From an uncultured Planctomycetaceae bacterium (lineage in GTDB: Bacteria; Planctomycetota; Planctomycetia; Pirellulales; Pirellulaceae), in assembly GCA_903921945.1 (NCBI GenBank), contig CAIXSC010001067.1:1-16580 (forward strand): a stretch of 16,580 bases of DNA, given 5' to 3'. The position numbers and the translations under genes are program-made. The notes beneath the pieces are model-generated. The model did not search any database. It worked only from the letters and a program-made list of their open reading frames with translations, and was not told where the DNA came from. Shown piece by piece: positions 7,201 through 14,132 of the stretch. The first letter of the stretch is position 1. Every line of letters begins with the position of its first letter.

Positions 7201-10200
7201 GTCTTGGAAGGACTATGTCGGACAGTGGCTGGTCGGACTGATCGTGAACAATGAAGTCCGCGCGGTAGGCGCGTTTGACATCGTTTCGTCGCCGATCGAG
7301 CCCGAGATTCGCCTTCAGTTCGGGCCAGCGCTCGTGGACAACCCCGAACTGCTCAATAACCGCTTCAATCCGATCGATTTCGGTTCGCCTCTGCGCGGCG
7401 CGACAGCGCCCACGCAAGACTTCATCATCGAGAACCACGGCTCGACAGCCCTTCATCTGACCAACCTGACACTGCCCGCCGGCTTCACGCTGACGACCCC
7501 GTTCCCGTCGCTCGTCAATGTGGACTCGCAGATTCGGTTCACGCTGGCGATGGATACCAGCGTCGCCGGCGAAAAACTGGGCGAGGTGGTCTTCAATACG
7601 GACGACTCCAACGAGCCCGTTTTCCGGTTCCTCGTCGCGGGCGAAGTCCGCGGCAGCTTGCCGCCTGGCAGCCCGCGAATCGAACTTGCGGAGACAACCA
7701 CCGGTTACCAGTGGCTCCAAGCGCCGCAGCTCGTCGATCCCGATGCTTTGCTGTTTGACGACGATTCGCCCAATTTTCTCGACGGCCGCTTGGTGGCAAG
7801 CGTCATCGCGGGCAACACGGCGGACGATCGTTTGGCGATTCGCAATGAAGGCACCGCCGGCGGCCAGATCGGCATCTTCGCGAACACGGTTCTCTTTTCG
7901 GGCCTGCCTTTCGGCACGTTCTCTGGCGGCGATGGAATCGCGCCGCTCGAAGTGCTGTTCAACGATCAAGCGACCATTCCCGCCGTTCAAGCGTTGATCC
8001 GCAATATCAGTTACGCGAACACGGCGGCCAATCCGGGGTTCGCCTCGAAACAGGTTCGCTTCCAGGCAACGGATGGCTCGGGCAATTCCGGGAACTCGGC
8101 AACCAAACGGATCCTGCTGGGACCGTCGAGCATCAACCAGTTTCCGACCATCGCGAGTTTGGTGGTCACACCCGGCGAGGTGATTCAGCCGGCGGAGATC
8201 ACGTTCACGGCCAACGGCGTTGTCGATGCCGATGGGGCCGTGTCCCAGGTCCGTTTTTTCCTGGAATCGAACAATCTGCCCGGTTTGCAGTTTGGCATCG
8301 GCGGCGACCAGTTGATCGCTTCGGACACCAATGGCGTCGATGGCTGGTCGATCGCGTTCTCCAGTTCGCTGTTGCCGGCCGGTGCGGCAACGGGCTACGC
8401 GGTCGCGCAGGACGATCTCTTGGCCGACAGCCTGCCCGTGATGGCCAACTTCACCGTCCTGCCACCCAATGTTCCGCCGGCGATCGTCTTTCTATCCGCG
8501 ACACCTGCCGTGGTGGTGGTCAATCAAGCCACGACGCTCGCCGCCAACGGCGTGTCCGATCTCGACGGCTTCGTGACGCGGGTCGATTTCTTCCGCGAAA
8601 CAAACGGCATGGCCGGTTTCCAATCCGGCGTTGGCGGCGATTTGCCCATCGGCTCCGATGTCAGCTCTGCCGGTGGCTGGACATTGAACTACTCGACGAT
8701 CGGCCTGCCCGAGGGGCTCTACACGCTCTACGCCCAGGCTAGGGACAACGGGGGCGCGGGAAGCGAACCGGTGGCGACCAACCTGCGAGTGGGCCTGCCG
8801 CCGCCCGTCGGCTCTGTGTTCACGCTCGGCGACTTGCTGCCTCCCACCGGGAACGGTGTGGCCGGCTTTGTGCTTAACGGCGACGCGCTCGGTTCGCAGG
8901 CCGGGTACTCCGTCAGTGGCGCTGGCGACGTGAACCGCGATGGGTTCGACGACTTCCTTATCGGTTCGCCTCTCGCGGACGGCGGCACGCCGCTGCGAGT
9001 CGACTCGGGCGTGAGCTACTTGGTCTTCGGCAAGTCGACGGGCTTTGACGCCAGTTTGAACTTGGGGCTCCTGGATGGAACACTCGGTTTCAAGATTTTT
9101 GGTGCGACGGCGGGCGACCGCGCAGGCAATTCAGTCGCGGCCGCGGGCGACGTGAACGGCGACGGCTTTGGCGATTTCCTTGTTGGCGCGCCAGGGTTTG
9201 ATGTGCCGGGCGCCCCCGACGCCGGCTCGGCCTACTTGATTTTCGGCAAGGGCGGCGGCTTCAATCCGACTTTGGATTTGGCCGCTATCAACGGCCTGAA
9301 CGGCTTCCGTCTCGATGGGCTGGGCGGCGACGATCTCACCGGTTTTTCGTTAAGCGGCGCGGGCGACTTCAATGGCGATGGCTACGCCGATCTACTCATC
9401 GGCGCCCGCGCTGCGGATCCGGGTAATCCGGCGCGAGTGGATGCGGGTGCCGCCTACTTGGTGTTTGGCAAGGCGGCTGGTTTCCCGCCCGTGATCGCCC
9501 TCGGCGGGCTCAGTTTGGGCGATGGCGTCCGTATCGAAGGACTGGGACCCGCGGAACAAACCGGGCTGTCGGTCAGTTGGGCTGGCGATCTAAATGGCGA
9601 TAGACTGGGCGACATCCTTGTCGGCGCCCAGGTTGGCGAGGTGGGCACGAACGCGGCCAAGGGAGCCGCCTATGTGATTTTCGGCAGTGCCTCGCCGTTG
9701 CAAAGCCCGCTCGTGATCGATCAACTCAATGGAGCCAACGGCTTCGCGATTCGCGGCCTGAACAACGACGACTTGCTCGGGTTTTCCGCAAGCGCTGCCG
9801 GCGATTACAACGCCGATGGTTTTGGCGACATCATTCTCGGCGTGCCGAATGCGGACCCCGGCTCGCCGCCGCGACTGAACGCCGGCTCGGCGTACCTGAT
9901 CTTCGGCTCGAACGGCCCGTTCGCGCCGCAATTCGACCTGCTGTCCTTGAGTGGCGGCAATGGCTTCCGGATCGACGGGATTCGCGAAGGCGACCGGTTG
10001 GGAATCGCGGTGGGAGCGGCTGGCGATGTGAACGGCGATGGCTACGACGATGTGCTGCTTGGCGCGCCCCAATCAACGACGGGCACGCCACCGCGTTCCG
10101 AGGCGGGCGAAACCTACGTGTTGTTCGGCGCGGCCACCGGCTCGTCGGCGATCTTCGACCTCGCCTCGATCAATGGACGAAACGGCTTCCGACTCGAAGG

Positions 10201-11560
10201 CGTCGCTCCCCAGGATCGCTCCGGTTCGGCGGTCGCCGGGGCCGGCGACATCAATGGCGACGGCTACGACGATCTGATCGTAGGCGCTCCCTTCCAAAAC
10301 AACGGCGCGAGCTATGTCTTCCTCGGTCGCGACTTCACAGACTCGACCACCAAAGCGGGCACCGCGGACATCGACCTCCTGGAGGGCTCGCTGCTGTCCG
10401 ATGTGCTCAATGGCAAGCAGTCGCTCGACGCCCTCGCGGGTGGCGGCGGACTTGATGTGCTGATTGGCGGTGAAGGCTCGGATGTGCTCGGGATTGGCGA
10501 TACGCTTTTCCGCCGAGTGGACGGCGGCCGAGGAATCGACACGCTTCGCTTCGACGGCGCCGGCATCGTCCTGGACCTCACCACCATGGGCGATTCCCGG
10601 CTCACCGGTATCGAACGGATCGATATCACGGGCGTCGGAGGCAACGCGTTGATCCTCGATTATCTCGAAGTGATCAACCTGTCCGACGATTCCAATCAGC
10701 TCATCGTGACCCGCAACGACGGGGATACCGTGGAAATCGGAGCTGGCTGGTCGTTTGTCGATCGCGTCTCCCTCAGCGGCGCCACGTTCTTGAAGTTCAC
10801 ACAGGGCGCCGCTGAACTCCTGGTTCAAGCGGTCCGCGAGGGCACGCCATGGCGCAACCCCATCAACGCGCTGGATGTGAACAACAGCGGCGGTTCCACG
10901 CCGGTCACTCCGCTCGACGCCCTGCTGGTCATCAACTTTATCAACAACGGCTTTTTTGGCGGCGGCCCACTCCCCAACCCGCCGACGGCCGATTTTGCGC
11001 CGCCACCGAACGGCTCGCAGTTCTTTTACGACGTCAACGGCGATGGCTTCGCGACGCCCATCGACGCGCTGTTGATCATCAACCAACTCAACGGCGGTGG
11101 AAGCGGTGAGGCCGAAGCCGCCTCGTCCGCCTCGTCCGACCCGACCGCTTCGAGCCCCGGCGCGGGCCTGGAACCGGGGGAAGGCGAAGGACCCAGTGGC
11201 GACGGCGATTCTAGCGACAACGACTCCCGCAACAGTGACTCCCGCGTCGTCAACGCGAACTCGGCCATTCGACTCGCCGGCGACTCGGTCGCGACGCGAC
11301 TGGGAGGGGCGCTCGGCAACAACGTTGTCTACTTGGGCGATGGTGGTCCGCTGACCCGCACGCTGGCTTCCGCTGCTTGGAAAGACAGCGGTCGATCACC
11401 GCTGCCGAGCACCATCGAATCGCTCGTGCGTGACGCGGGAGGCCAATCGACCGCCATCTCGGCCGCGGACTCCGCTCGCGGAACCGCATCGGGAACGGAT
11501 GACGAATGGGATACGCTCCTGGATGAATTGGCTTCCGAGGCGGCTCGACACTGGCTGTGA
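4262..11560 (+). CDS. Giant multidomain surface protein: LEPR-XLL-like N-terminus, split M23-like domain, two FG-GAP propellers, dockerin
   Basis: From ATG 4262 the product has 2432 residues; a GTG at 4238 would add eight, but only the ATG has a GAAGG site (4247-4251). Order of regions, by residue: basic start with VERLESRQLL (22-31), the LEPR-XLL-like tag of planctomycete surface proteins; CARDB-like Ig fold ending SVSESVESDN (37-147); first part of an M23/LytM-like domain (214-247); seven FG-GAP repeats (263-782); second part of M23 (790-870); an unknown segment; choice-of-anchor-D-like fold (1029-1134); cadherin-like domain (1141-1290); two related Ig-like domains (1294-1401, 1401-1513); seven more FG-GAP repeats (1534-2024); a degenerate RTX-like stretch (2043-2100); dockerin (2198-2278); an acidic Ser/Gly tail ending LLDELASEAARHWL. 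It is probably exported and calcium-dependent, for adhesion or scaffolding. The ligand is unknown. Confidence 0.9.
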   Translation: MNRRASHSRRSRVRSGRRRSGVERLESRQLLAANLRIEQLLFVDVDNRPIDNPVVGEQVHLRVEWTANDVPLAETFRLQLTDTTAGRTPITLNSPTYNGAGNGFFSFTTTFEGWYASPGQHVLQIVLDSQNSVSESVESDNRRSINYVPSAPTGLPSRFTQPLAGQQNVDWAITRYTDLDPRVDDGIIPPEVRDYTCDDALLPNAFKCGPVTSDQFAGLEFQLANSAAIDRGYTAYAVAEGTVTRRLEGFVIDGIDTGDNAGTVVTPIGDVNGDGRGDLLFTAPGGDLVDRDNDNAGEAYVVYGRLNGFPEGFQLADLLPENLGDGSQGFVLRGLEPGDGMGQPAVSTGDFNGDAIPDFAIGAPFADTNGTFAGETYVVFGRASNYPPVVDLTGLLSANGGDGSQGFVLRGETSTDRFGFAIANAGDLNGDGLTDLAIGAPNADGAPIPPSFFPVFRSGRVYIVYGQSTGIPAEFDVVNLQPSGQPPGLPLGSNKLSGFYLDGEGFFSSAGTALAGVGDVNGDGAADLAIGASGGGPASRGSVYIFHGHTAAQETATPFPRFTSLSSLRTAGGGDGTSGYVLDGYEAAGGTGNVLNSLGDINGDALPDFAVGVSNGAGEVAGAGSAYIVFGSTQIQPAERDLSFLLPIAGGNGSKGFVLRGATSGDSVGAAIVRAGDLNLDGFTDIAIGAPGLDLKGSNVGGVYIVFGRASSTAFPATVDLRLLGKQGGESGFLITGPAGGFGIGDSLAAPGNINNLGADDLLIGVPTALGQAGRVYGVLGSTLPYRSVVSLDAVTANDTVEIDHGNGWTSIYSHLEPSSITVQPGDFVTLGATLGIAGSREAGEAKLLYQLERRGSPVETYLDPSNYWLRPLLYQGQTDRSVIDGGITNLDPTLSLDERPSGITRIHPSYQGDIYFWYRLSHLNPNDEYQVVWQRPDGSQIREAYHCLLPKRFPRFANFCDVLDTSPIHMGMFVESLNQSWKDYVGQWLVGLIVNNEVRAVGAFDIVSSPIEPEIRLQFGPALVDNPELLNNRFNPIDFGSPLRGATAPTQDFIIENHGSTALHLTNLTLPAGFTLTTPFPSLVNVDSQIRFTLAMDTSVAGEKLGEVVFNTDDSNEPVFRFLVAGEVRGSLPPGSPRIELAETTTGYQWLQAPQLVDPDALLFDDDSPNFLDGRLVASVIAGNTADDRLAIRNEGTAGGQIGIFANTVLFSGLPFGTFSGGDGIAPLEVLFNDQATIPAVQALIRNISYANTAANPGFASKQVRFQATDGSGNSGNSATKRILLGPSSINQFPTIASLVVTPGEVIQPAEITFTANGVVDADGAVSQVRFFLESNNLPGLQFGIGGDQLIASDTNGVDGWSIAFSSSLLPAGAATGYAVAQDDLLADSLPVMANFTVLPPNVPPAIVFLSATPAVVVVNQATTLAANGVSDLDGFVTRVDFFRETNGMAGFQSGVGGDLPIGSDVSSAGGWTLNYSTIGLPEGLYTLYAQARDNGGAGSEPVATNLRVGLPPPVGSVFTLGDLLPPTGNGVAGFVLNGDALGSQAGYSVSGAGDVNRDGFDDFLIGSPLADGGTPLRVDSGVSYLVFGKSTGFDASLNLGLLDGTLGFKIFGATAGDRAGNSVAAAGDVNGDGFGDFLVGAPGFDVPGAPDAGSAYLIFGKGGGFNPTLDLAAINGLNGFRLDGLGGDDLTGFSLSGAGDFNGDGYADLLIGARAADPGNPARVDAGAAYLVFGKAAGFPPVIALGGLSLGDGVRIEGLGPAEQTGLSVSWAGDLNGDRLGDILVGAQVGEVGTNAAKGAAYVIFGSASPLQSPLVIDQLNGANGFAIRGLNNDDLLGFSASAAGDYNADGFGDIILGVPNADPGSPPRLNAGSAYLIFGSNGPFAPQFDLLSLSGGNGFRIDGIREGDRLGIAVGAAGDVNGDGYDDVLLGAPQSTTGTPPRSEAGETYVLFGAATGSSAIFDLASINGRNGFRLEGVAPQDRSGSAVAGAGDINGDGYDDLIVGAPFQNNGASYVFLGRDFTDSTTKAGTADIDLLEGSLLSDVLNGKQSLDALAGGGGLDVLIGGEGSDVLGIGDTLFRRVDGGRGIDTLRFDGAGIVLDLTTMGDSRLTGIERIDITGVGGNALILDYLEVINLSDDSNQLIVTRNDGDTVEIGAGWSFVDRVSLSGATFLKFTQGAAELLVQAVREGTPWRNPINALDVNNSGGSTPVTPLDALLVINFINNGFFGGGPLPNPPTADFAPPPNGSQFFYDVNGDGFATPIDALLIINQLNGGGSGEAEAASSASSDPTASSPGAGLEPGEGEGPSGDGDSSDNDSRNSDSRVVNANSAIRLAGDSVATRLGGALGNNVVYLGDGGPLTRTLASAAWKDSGRSPLPSTIESLVRDAGGQSTAISAADSARGTASGTDDEWDTLLDELASEAARHWL
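4900..5000 (+). other. First part of a split M23/LytM-like domain
   Basis: The stretch DQFAGLEFQ followed by GYTAYAVAEGTV matches the start of M23 domains, which read roughly HxGxD-F then an AVADGxV strand. Here the zinc-binding His is replaced (Phe/Ala in DQFAG) and the Asp is Glu. The domain stops right after AVAEGTVTRR and resumes at about 6630. Confidence 0.6.
5047..6606 (+). repeat. First FG-GAP block, seven repeats
   Basis: Seven repeats start near 5047, 5290, 5515, 5800, 6040, 6265 and 6490. Each has a calcium-loop motif like GDxNGDGxxD, then IGAP or similar, then a YxVFG strand. Seven is the number of blades in integrin-alpha-type propellers. Loops 2, 5 and 7 are degenerate (NGDAIPD, NGDALPD, NNLGADD), so these may not bind calcium. 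Spacing is irregular because of variable linkers. Confidence 0.85.
6630..6870 (+). other. Second part of the split M23/LytM-like domain
   Basis: TVEIDHGNGWTSIYSHLEP, then VQPGDFVTLGATLGIAGS, are clear M23 core motifs (VxIDHGxGxxTxYxHL, VxxGDxVxxGxxIGxxGxSG). The usual HLH zinc motif is replaced by LYQ in AKLLYQLERRG, and the end ETYLDPSNYWL matches the family's VDPxxYL. The His of YSHL is kept. Confidence 0.75.
8860..10332 (+). repeat. Second FG-GAP block, seven regular repeats of about 73 residues
   Basis: Calcium-loop segments begin near 8905, 9125, 9345, 9570, 9785, 10010 and 10230, a period of about 220 bases. Each unit carries a linker like NGxNGFRLDGL-xxD-xxG, a GDxNGDGxxD loop, LIGAP, and AGSAYLVFGK. 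Only the fourth loop (NGDRLGD) is clearly altered, with milder changes in units 1 and 5. Repeats are more alike than in the first block. Confidence 0.88.
10855..11095 (+). other. Dockerin type I domain of the giant protein
   Basis: NPINALDVNNSGG then TPLDALLVINFINN form the first calcium-loop-helix unit. FFYDVNGDGFATPIDALLIINQLN is split over the second. This duplicated pattern is typical of planctomycete dockerins. No cohesin gene is in the window. Confidence 0.85.
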
Positions 11561-11748
11561 ACCGCCAACTCACTCGGTCGGCTCACGCGGTCGGATCATG
11601 AAATCGGATCAGTGAGGTTGTCAGACCGGGCACCGCTCTGTTCGCGGTGACGGCGGCAACACGCGAACAGGCAACGGCGGCTCGCCAAGTGAACCGCTCG
11701 CCTTTTTCCGCCGAGACCGGGGCTAGCGTTGCCGCGATCGAATCAGGC
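11561..11748. other. Convergent intergenic region
   Basis: This 188-base gap separates the ends of the rightward giant gene and the leftward TPR gene. No coding sequence is convincing here. It contains a 9-bp inverted repeat at 11638-11670 and a TTTTT run at 11703-11707 next to GC-rich potential stems. Confidence 0.6.
11638..11670. terminator. Hairpin, possibly a bidirectional terminator
   Basis: CTGTTCGCG (11638-11646) and CGCGAACAG (11662-11670) are perfect inverted copies around a 15-base loop. The position between two converging genes suits a two-way terminator. Neither side has a T-run directly after the stem, so it is not a standard intrinsic terminator. Confidence 0.4.
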
Positions 11749-13854
11749 TCAACCGCTACCGCCCTTGCGTGCCGCAAGCGGGGCGACTTCGGCGGCGATG
11801 CGCTTGAACAACTCGTCCCAATCGCCGAGCGTGCGTTGCCGCTTTAGACGCATCGTTGGGTACCAGGGACTGTCTTCGCGGTCGATCAGCCACCGCCATT
11901 CGGGCGCATAGGACAATGCCACCCATACGTTCGCCCCTAAGGCGCCGCACAAATGCACGAGCGAAGTGTCCGATGAAACCACCAAATCGAGCGTCTTCAC
12001 AATCGCCGCTGTGTCCATGAAGCCGCCCGCCGCCGCGTCCACGTCGTCTCCCAGTGTTTCGACTGGAAAACGCCCATTCAGCTCGGCCAACTGCTCCACA
12101 CCGGTGCCGCGTTGCAGCGAGATGAGCCGCACGCCGGGGACTCGCGCTAACGGCTCGAAGAACCGCAGCGGAATCGACCGTCCCAAATCACGGAGGTTTG
12201 TGGGACTGCCCTGCCAAGCAATGCCAATCCGAAAGCCCGGCCACCGCGATAGCCGTTCACGCCATGCGTTCAACAGGTTGGGCGATGCCGTCAGGTACGG
12301 CACCGACGCTGGAATCGAATCCAAGCGAGTGCCGCACAACCGCGGCAAACTCATCATCGCCACTTGCAAGTCGCAGTTCGGCAACGGCTCGCCCCGCGGA
12401 ACCCATTGATCGACGCCGGGCAACGTGCGCAGCAGTGGCAACAGTTTCGGCTGGCATTCCACGGCGACGTAAGCAGCCCCTAGTCGTTTGACTTGGTCGG
12501 CATAACGCAGGAACTGGAAGGTGTCGCCGAATCCTTGTTCCGTGTAGATCAACAGTCGGCGGCCGGCGAGCGGTTCGCCATTCCAGGCCGGGATGTCGAA
12601 CGTCCGCTTGGTCTTGCGTCCGTTGCGCATTTCCCAGCGGTACTCGTAGTCGTCCCAGCCTGCCGCGAACTGGCCTCGGGTCAGGCGCACGACGCCCCGT
12701 TCAAACCGCGGTTCGGCGTAGTGGGGCGCGACCGCGAGCGCCCGTTCGAACGAAGCTTCCGCGTCATCCCACCGCGCCCATTCGAGAAACACATTGCCAA
12801 GGTTGTAATGCGCGTTGGCGTATTTCGGGCGAAGTTGCAGCGCCTTGAGGAAACAGCTTTCCGCCTCTTTCAAATGCCCCAACGATTTGTAAATGGTTCC
12901 CAGATTGTTATGCACCTCGGGAATATCGGGACGCAGTTCGCGCGCCTTCTCCACCAGCGTCCGCGCTTCTTCGAACCGCCGTTGATCGCTAAGCAGCACG
13001 CCCAGGTTGACCATCGCGTTCACAAAATTGGGCCGGATCCGCAACGCTTCGCGATGAGCGGCGATCGCCTCCTCGACACGATTGAATCGCAGCAGCACCT
13101 TCGCCCGCTCGTCGTGGGCTTCGAAGTTCGACGGCTGGTACTTGACGGCCAGCGTCAATTCGGCGAGCGCGTCGACCCACTGTTCGCGATGGACATGGAC
13201 CATCCCCAGGCAAAAATGGGCTTTGTCGTAATCGGGTCGCAGTCGGATCGCCTCGCGGAACCGAGCCACGGCCTCATCCCAACAACCGAGCGATCGCAGC
13301 GATGTCCCCCAATTCAAATGCACCTCGGGACGCTGCGGGTCGAGCGCTGCCGCCCGCTCGTACATCGCCACCGCCTCGACATCGCGATTCCGCTGGTGGC
13401 AACACAGTCCCAGGCCCACCCAGGCGCGCGGGTTGTTCGCGGCATCGATCGAAGCTTGTTTGTAATGCTTCTCGGCTTCGTCCCATGCCCGCCGCCGCTG
13501 CAGGCAATCGGCCAGCCATAGCCGCGATTCGACACTCTTCGCATCGCATTCCAAGGCTTTGGCATAAGCCGTCTCCGCGGCCGCCCAATCATTCAACCGC
13601 CGGCAAGCCGAGCCCAGGTTATGCCAGCCGGCAGTCTCGCCAGGCGCGATGCGGAGCGCTTCCGTCCAGGCACGGCGAGCGTTTTCGAACCGCCCTAGAT
13701 TGAAATCGCACTGGCCCCGTTCAAACCAAACTTCCGGCTCCTTGGGGTAGGCGGCCACCAACGGTTCGCACAGCGCGAGCGCTTCCATCCCCCGTCCGGC
13801 GCGACTCAGCCGCCGAATGTTTTCAAGTTGCCCCAAGGCGCGCGCATCCAACAT
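11749..13854 (-). CDS. TPR-repeat protein with C-terminal glycosyltransferase-like domain
   Basis: The 701-residue product has about twelve tandem 34-residue TPR units (roughly residues 7-410), for example PEVHNNLGTIYKSLGHLKEA and ANAHYNLGNVFLEWARWDDA. A second domain at about 430-690 resembles the GT-B-type (GT9/GT41-like) domain often fused to TPRs. Its motifs are YTEQGFGDTFQFLRYA (437-452), FRIGIAWQGSP (541-551), VSSDTSLVHLCGALG (626-640) and EDSPWYPTMRL (660-670). TPRs usually bind protein partners, so this could glycosylate a protein or act in envelope glycan assembly; donor and acceptor are unknown. There is no signal peptide, so it should be cytoplasmic. The start is well fixed by GGAGG (13862-13866) seven bases upstream, inside the end of the sulfur-carrier gene, whose stop is only three bases away. 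The pairing with a molybdoenzyme is not explained. Confidence 0.88.
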   Translation of the reverse strand: MLDARALGQLENIRRLSRAGRGMEALALCEPLVAAYPKEPEVWFERGQCDFNLGRFENARRAWTEALRIAPGETAGWHNLGSACRRLNDWAAAETAYAKALECDAKSVESRLWLADCLQRRRAWDEAEKHYKQASIDAANNPRAWVGLGLCCHQRNRDVEAVAMYERAAALDPQRPEVHLNWGTSLRSLGCWDEAVARFREAIRLRPDYDKAHFCLGMVHVHREQWVDALAELTLAVKYQPSNFEAHDERAKVLLRFNRVEEAIAAHREALRIRPNFVNAMVNLGVLLSDQRRFEEARTLVEKARELRPDIPEVHNNLGTIYKSLGHLKEAESCFLKALQLRPKYANAHYNLGNVFLEWARWDDAEASFERALAVAPHYAEPRFERGVVRLTRGQFAAGWDDYEYRWEMRNGRKTKRTFDIPAWNGEPLAGRRLLIYTEQGFGDTFQFLRYADQVKRLGAAYVAVECQPKLLPLLRTLPGVDQWVPRGEPLPNCDLQVAMMSLPRLCGTRLDSIPASVPYLTASPNLLNAWRERLSRWPGFRIGIAWQGSPTNLRDLGRSIPLRFFEPLARVPGVRLISLQRGTGVEQLAELNGRFPVETLGDDVDAAAGGFMDTAAIVKTLDLVVSSDTSLVHLCGALGANVWVALSYAPEWRWLIDREDSPWYPTMRLKRQRTLGDWDELFKRIAAEVAPLAARKGGSG

Positions 13855-13857
13855 CGC

Positions 13858-14121
13858 TTAACCTCCGCCGATCGCGGGCAAAAAATGCAGTTCGCTCCGC
13901 GGCGCCAGCTTGGCCCGCAATCCGCTCTTGGTCAGCGTATCGTCCACCGACACCTGGAAGCCAGGCATCAACGCGTCGCCGCGGCATAAACGACCACGCA
14001 CGCCCGGATACAAACGCTCGACCGCGTCCAGTGCCTCGGCCACGGTTCCGCCCTCGACGTCCACTTCGGCCACCCCGCCCGTCAAATCCCGGACCAGCGA
14101 CGGTATGAAAACCCGTGGCAT
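13858..14121 (-). CDS. MoaD/ThiS-family sulfur carrier protein
   Basis: This 87-residue protein has the size and pattern of the beta-grasp sulfur carriers. It starts with a strand (RVFIPSLVRDL), has VEGGTVAEALDAVERLYPG as the typical helix region, then FQVSVDD and ELHFLPAIGGG. The C-terminal glycine tail is where such proteins are adenylated and turned into a thiocarboxylate that donates sulfur. MoaD feeds molybdopterin synthesis and ThiS feeds thiamine synthesis. The position 11 bases after a molybdenum-dependent enzyme gene favours a MoaD-like role, but no MoaE, MoeB or other cofactor gene is present. The tail ends in three glycines rather than the common two. The last codons contain the ribosome site of the downstream TPR gene, so the two are probably translationally linked. 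Confidence 0.85.
   Translation of the reverse strand: MPRVFIPSLVRDLTGGVAEVDVEGGTVAEALDAVERLYPGVRGRLCRGDALMPGFQVSVDDTLTKSGLRAKLAPRSELHFLPAIGGG
13862..13866 (-). promoter_or_regulatory. Shine-Dalgarno of the TPR gene inside the sulfur-carrier gene
   Basis: GGAGG on the minus strand lies within the last glycine codons of the upstream gene and 7 bases before the ATG at 13854. It decides the TPR gene start. Confidence 0.8.
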
Positions 14122-14132
14122 CGCTCACCCAC

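Noticed and set aside
6944..7990. 348-codon open frame on the minus strand
   Set aside because: Antisense to clear choice-of-anchor-D and cadherin-like coding sequence; rich in Arg, Ala and Val with no motif.
10073..11086. 337-codon open frame on the minus strand
   Set aside because: Antisense to FG-GAP, RTX-like and dockerin coding sequence; its apparent repetitiveness mirrors the sense-strand repeats.
12493..13521. 342-codon open frame on the plus strand
   Set aside because: Antisense to the TPR repeats, whose periodic codons keep the opposite frame open; no protein family features.
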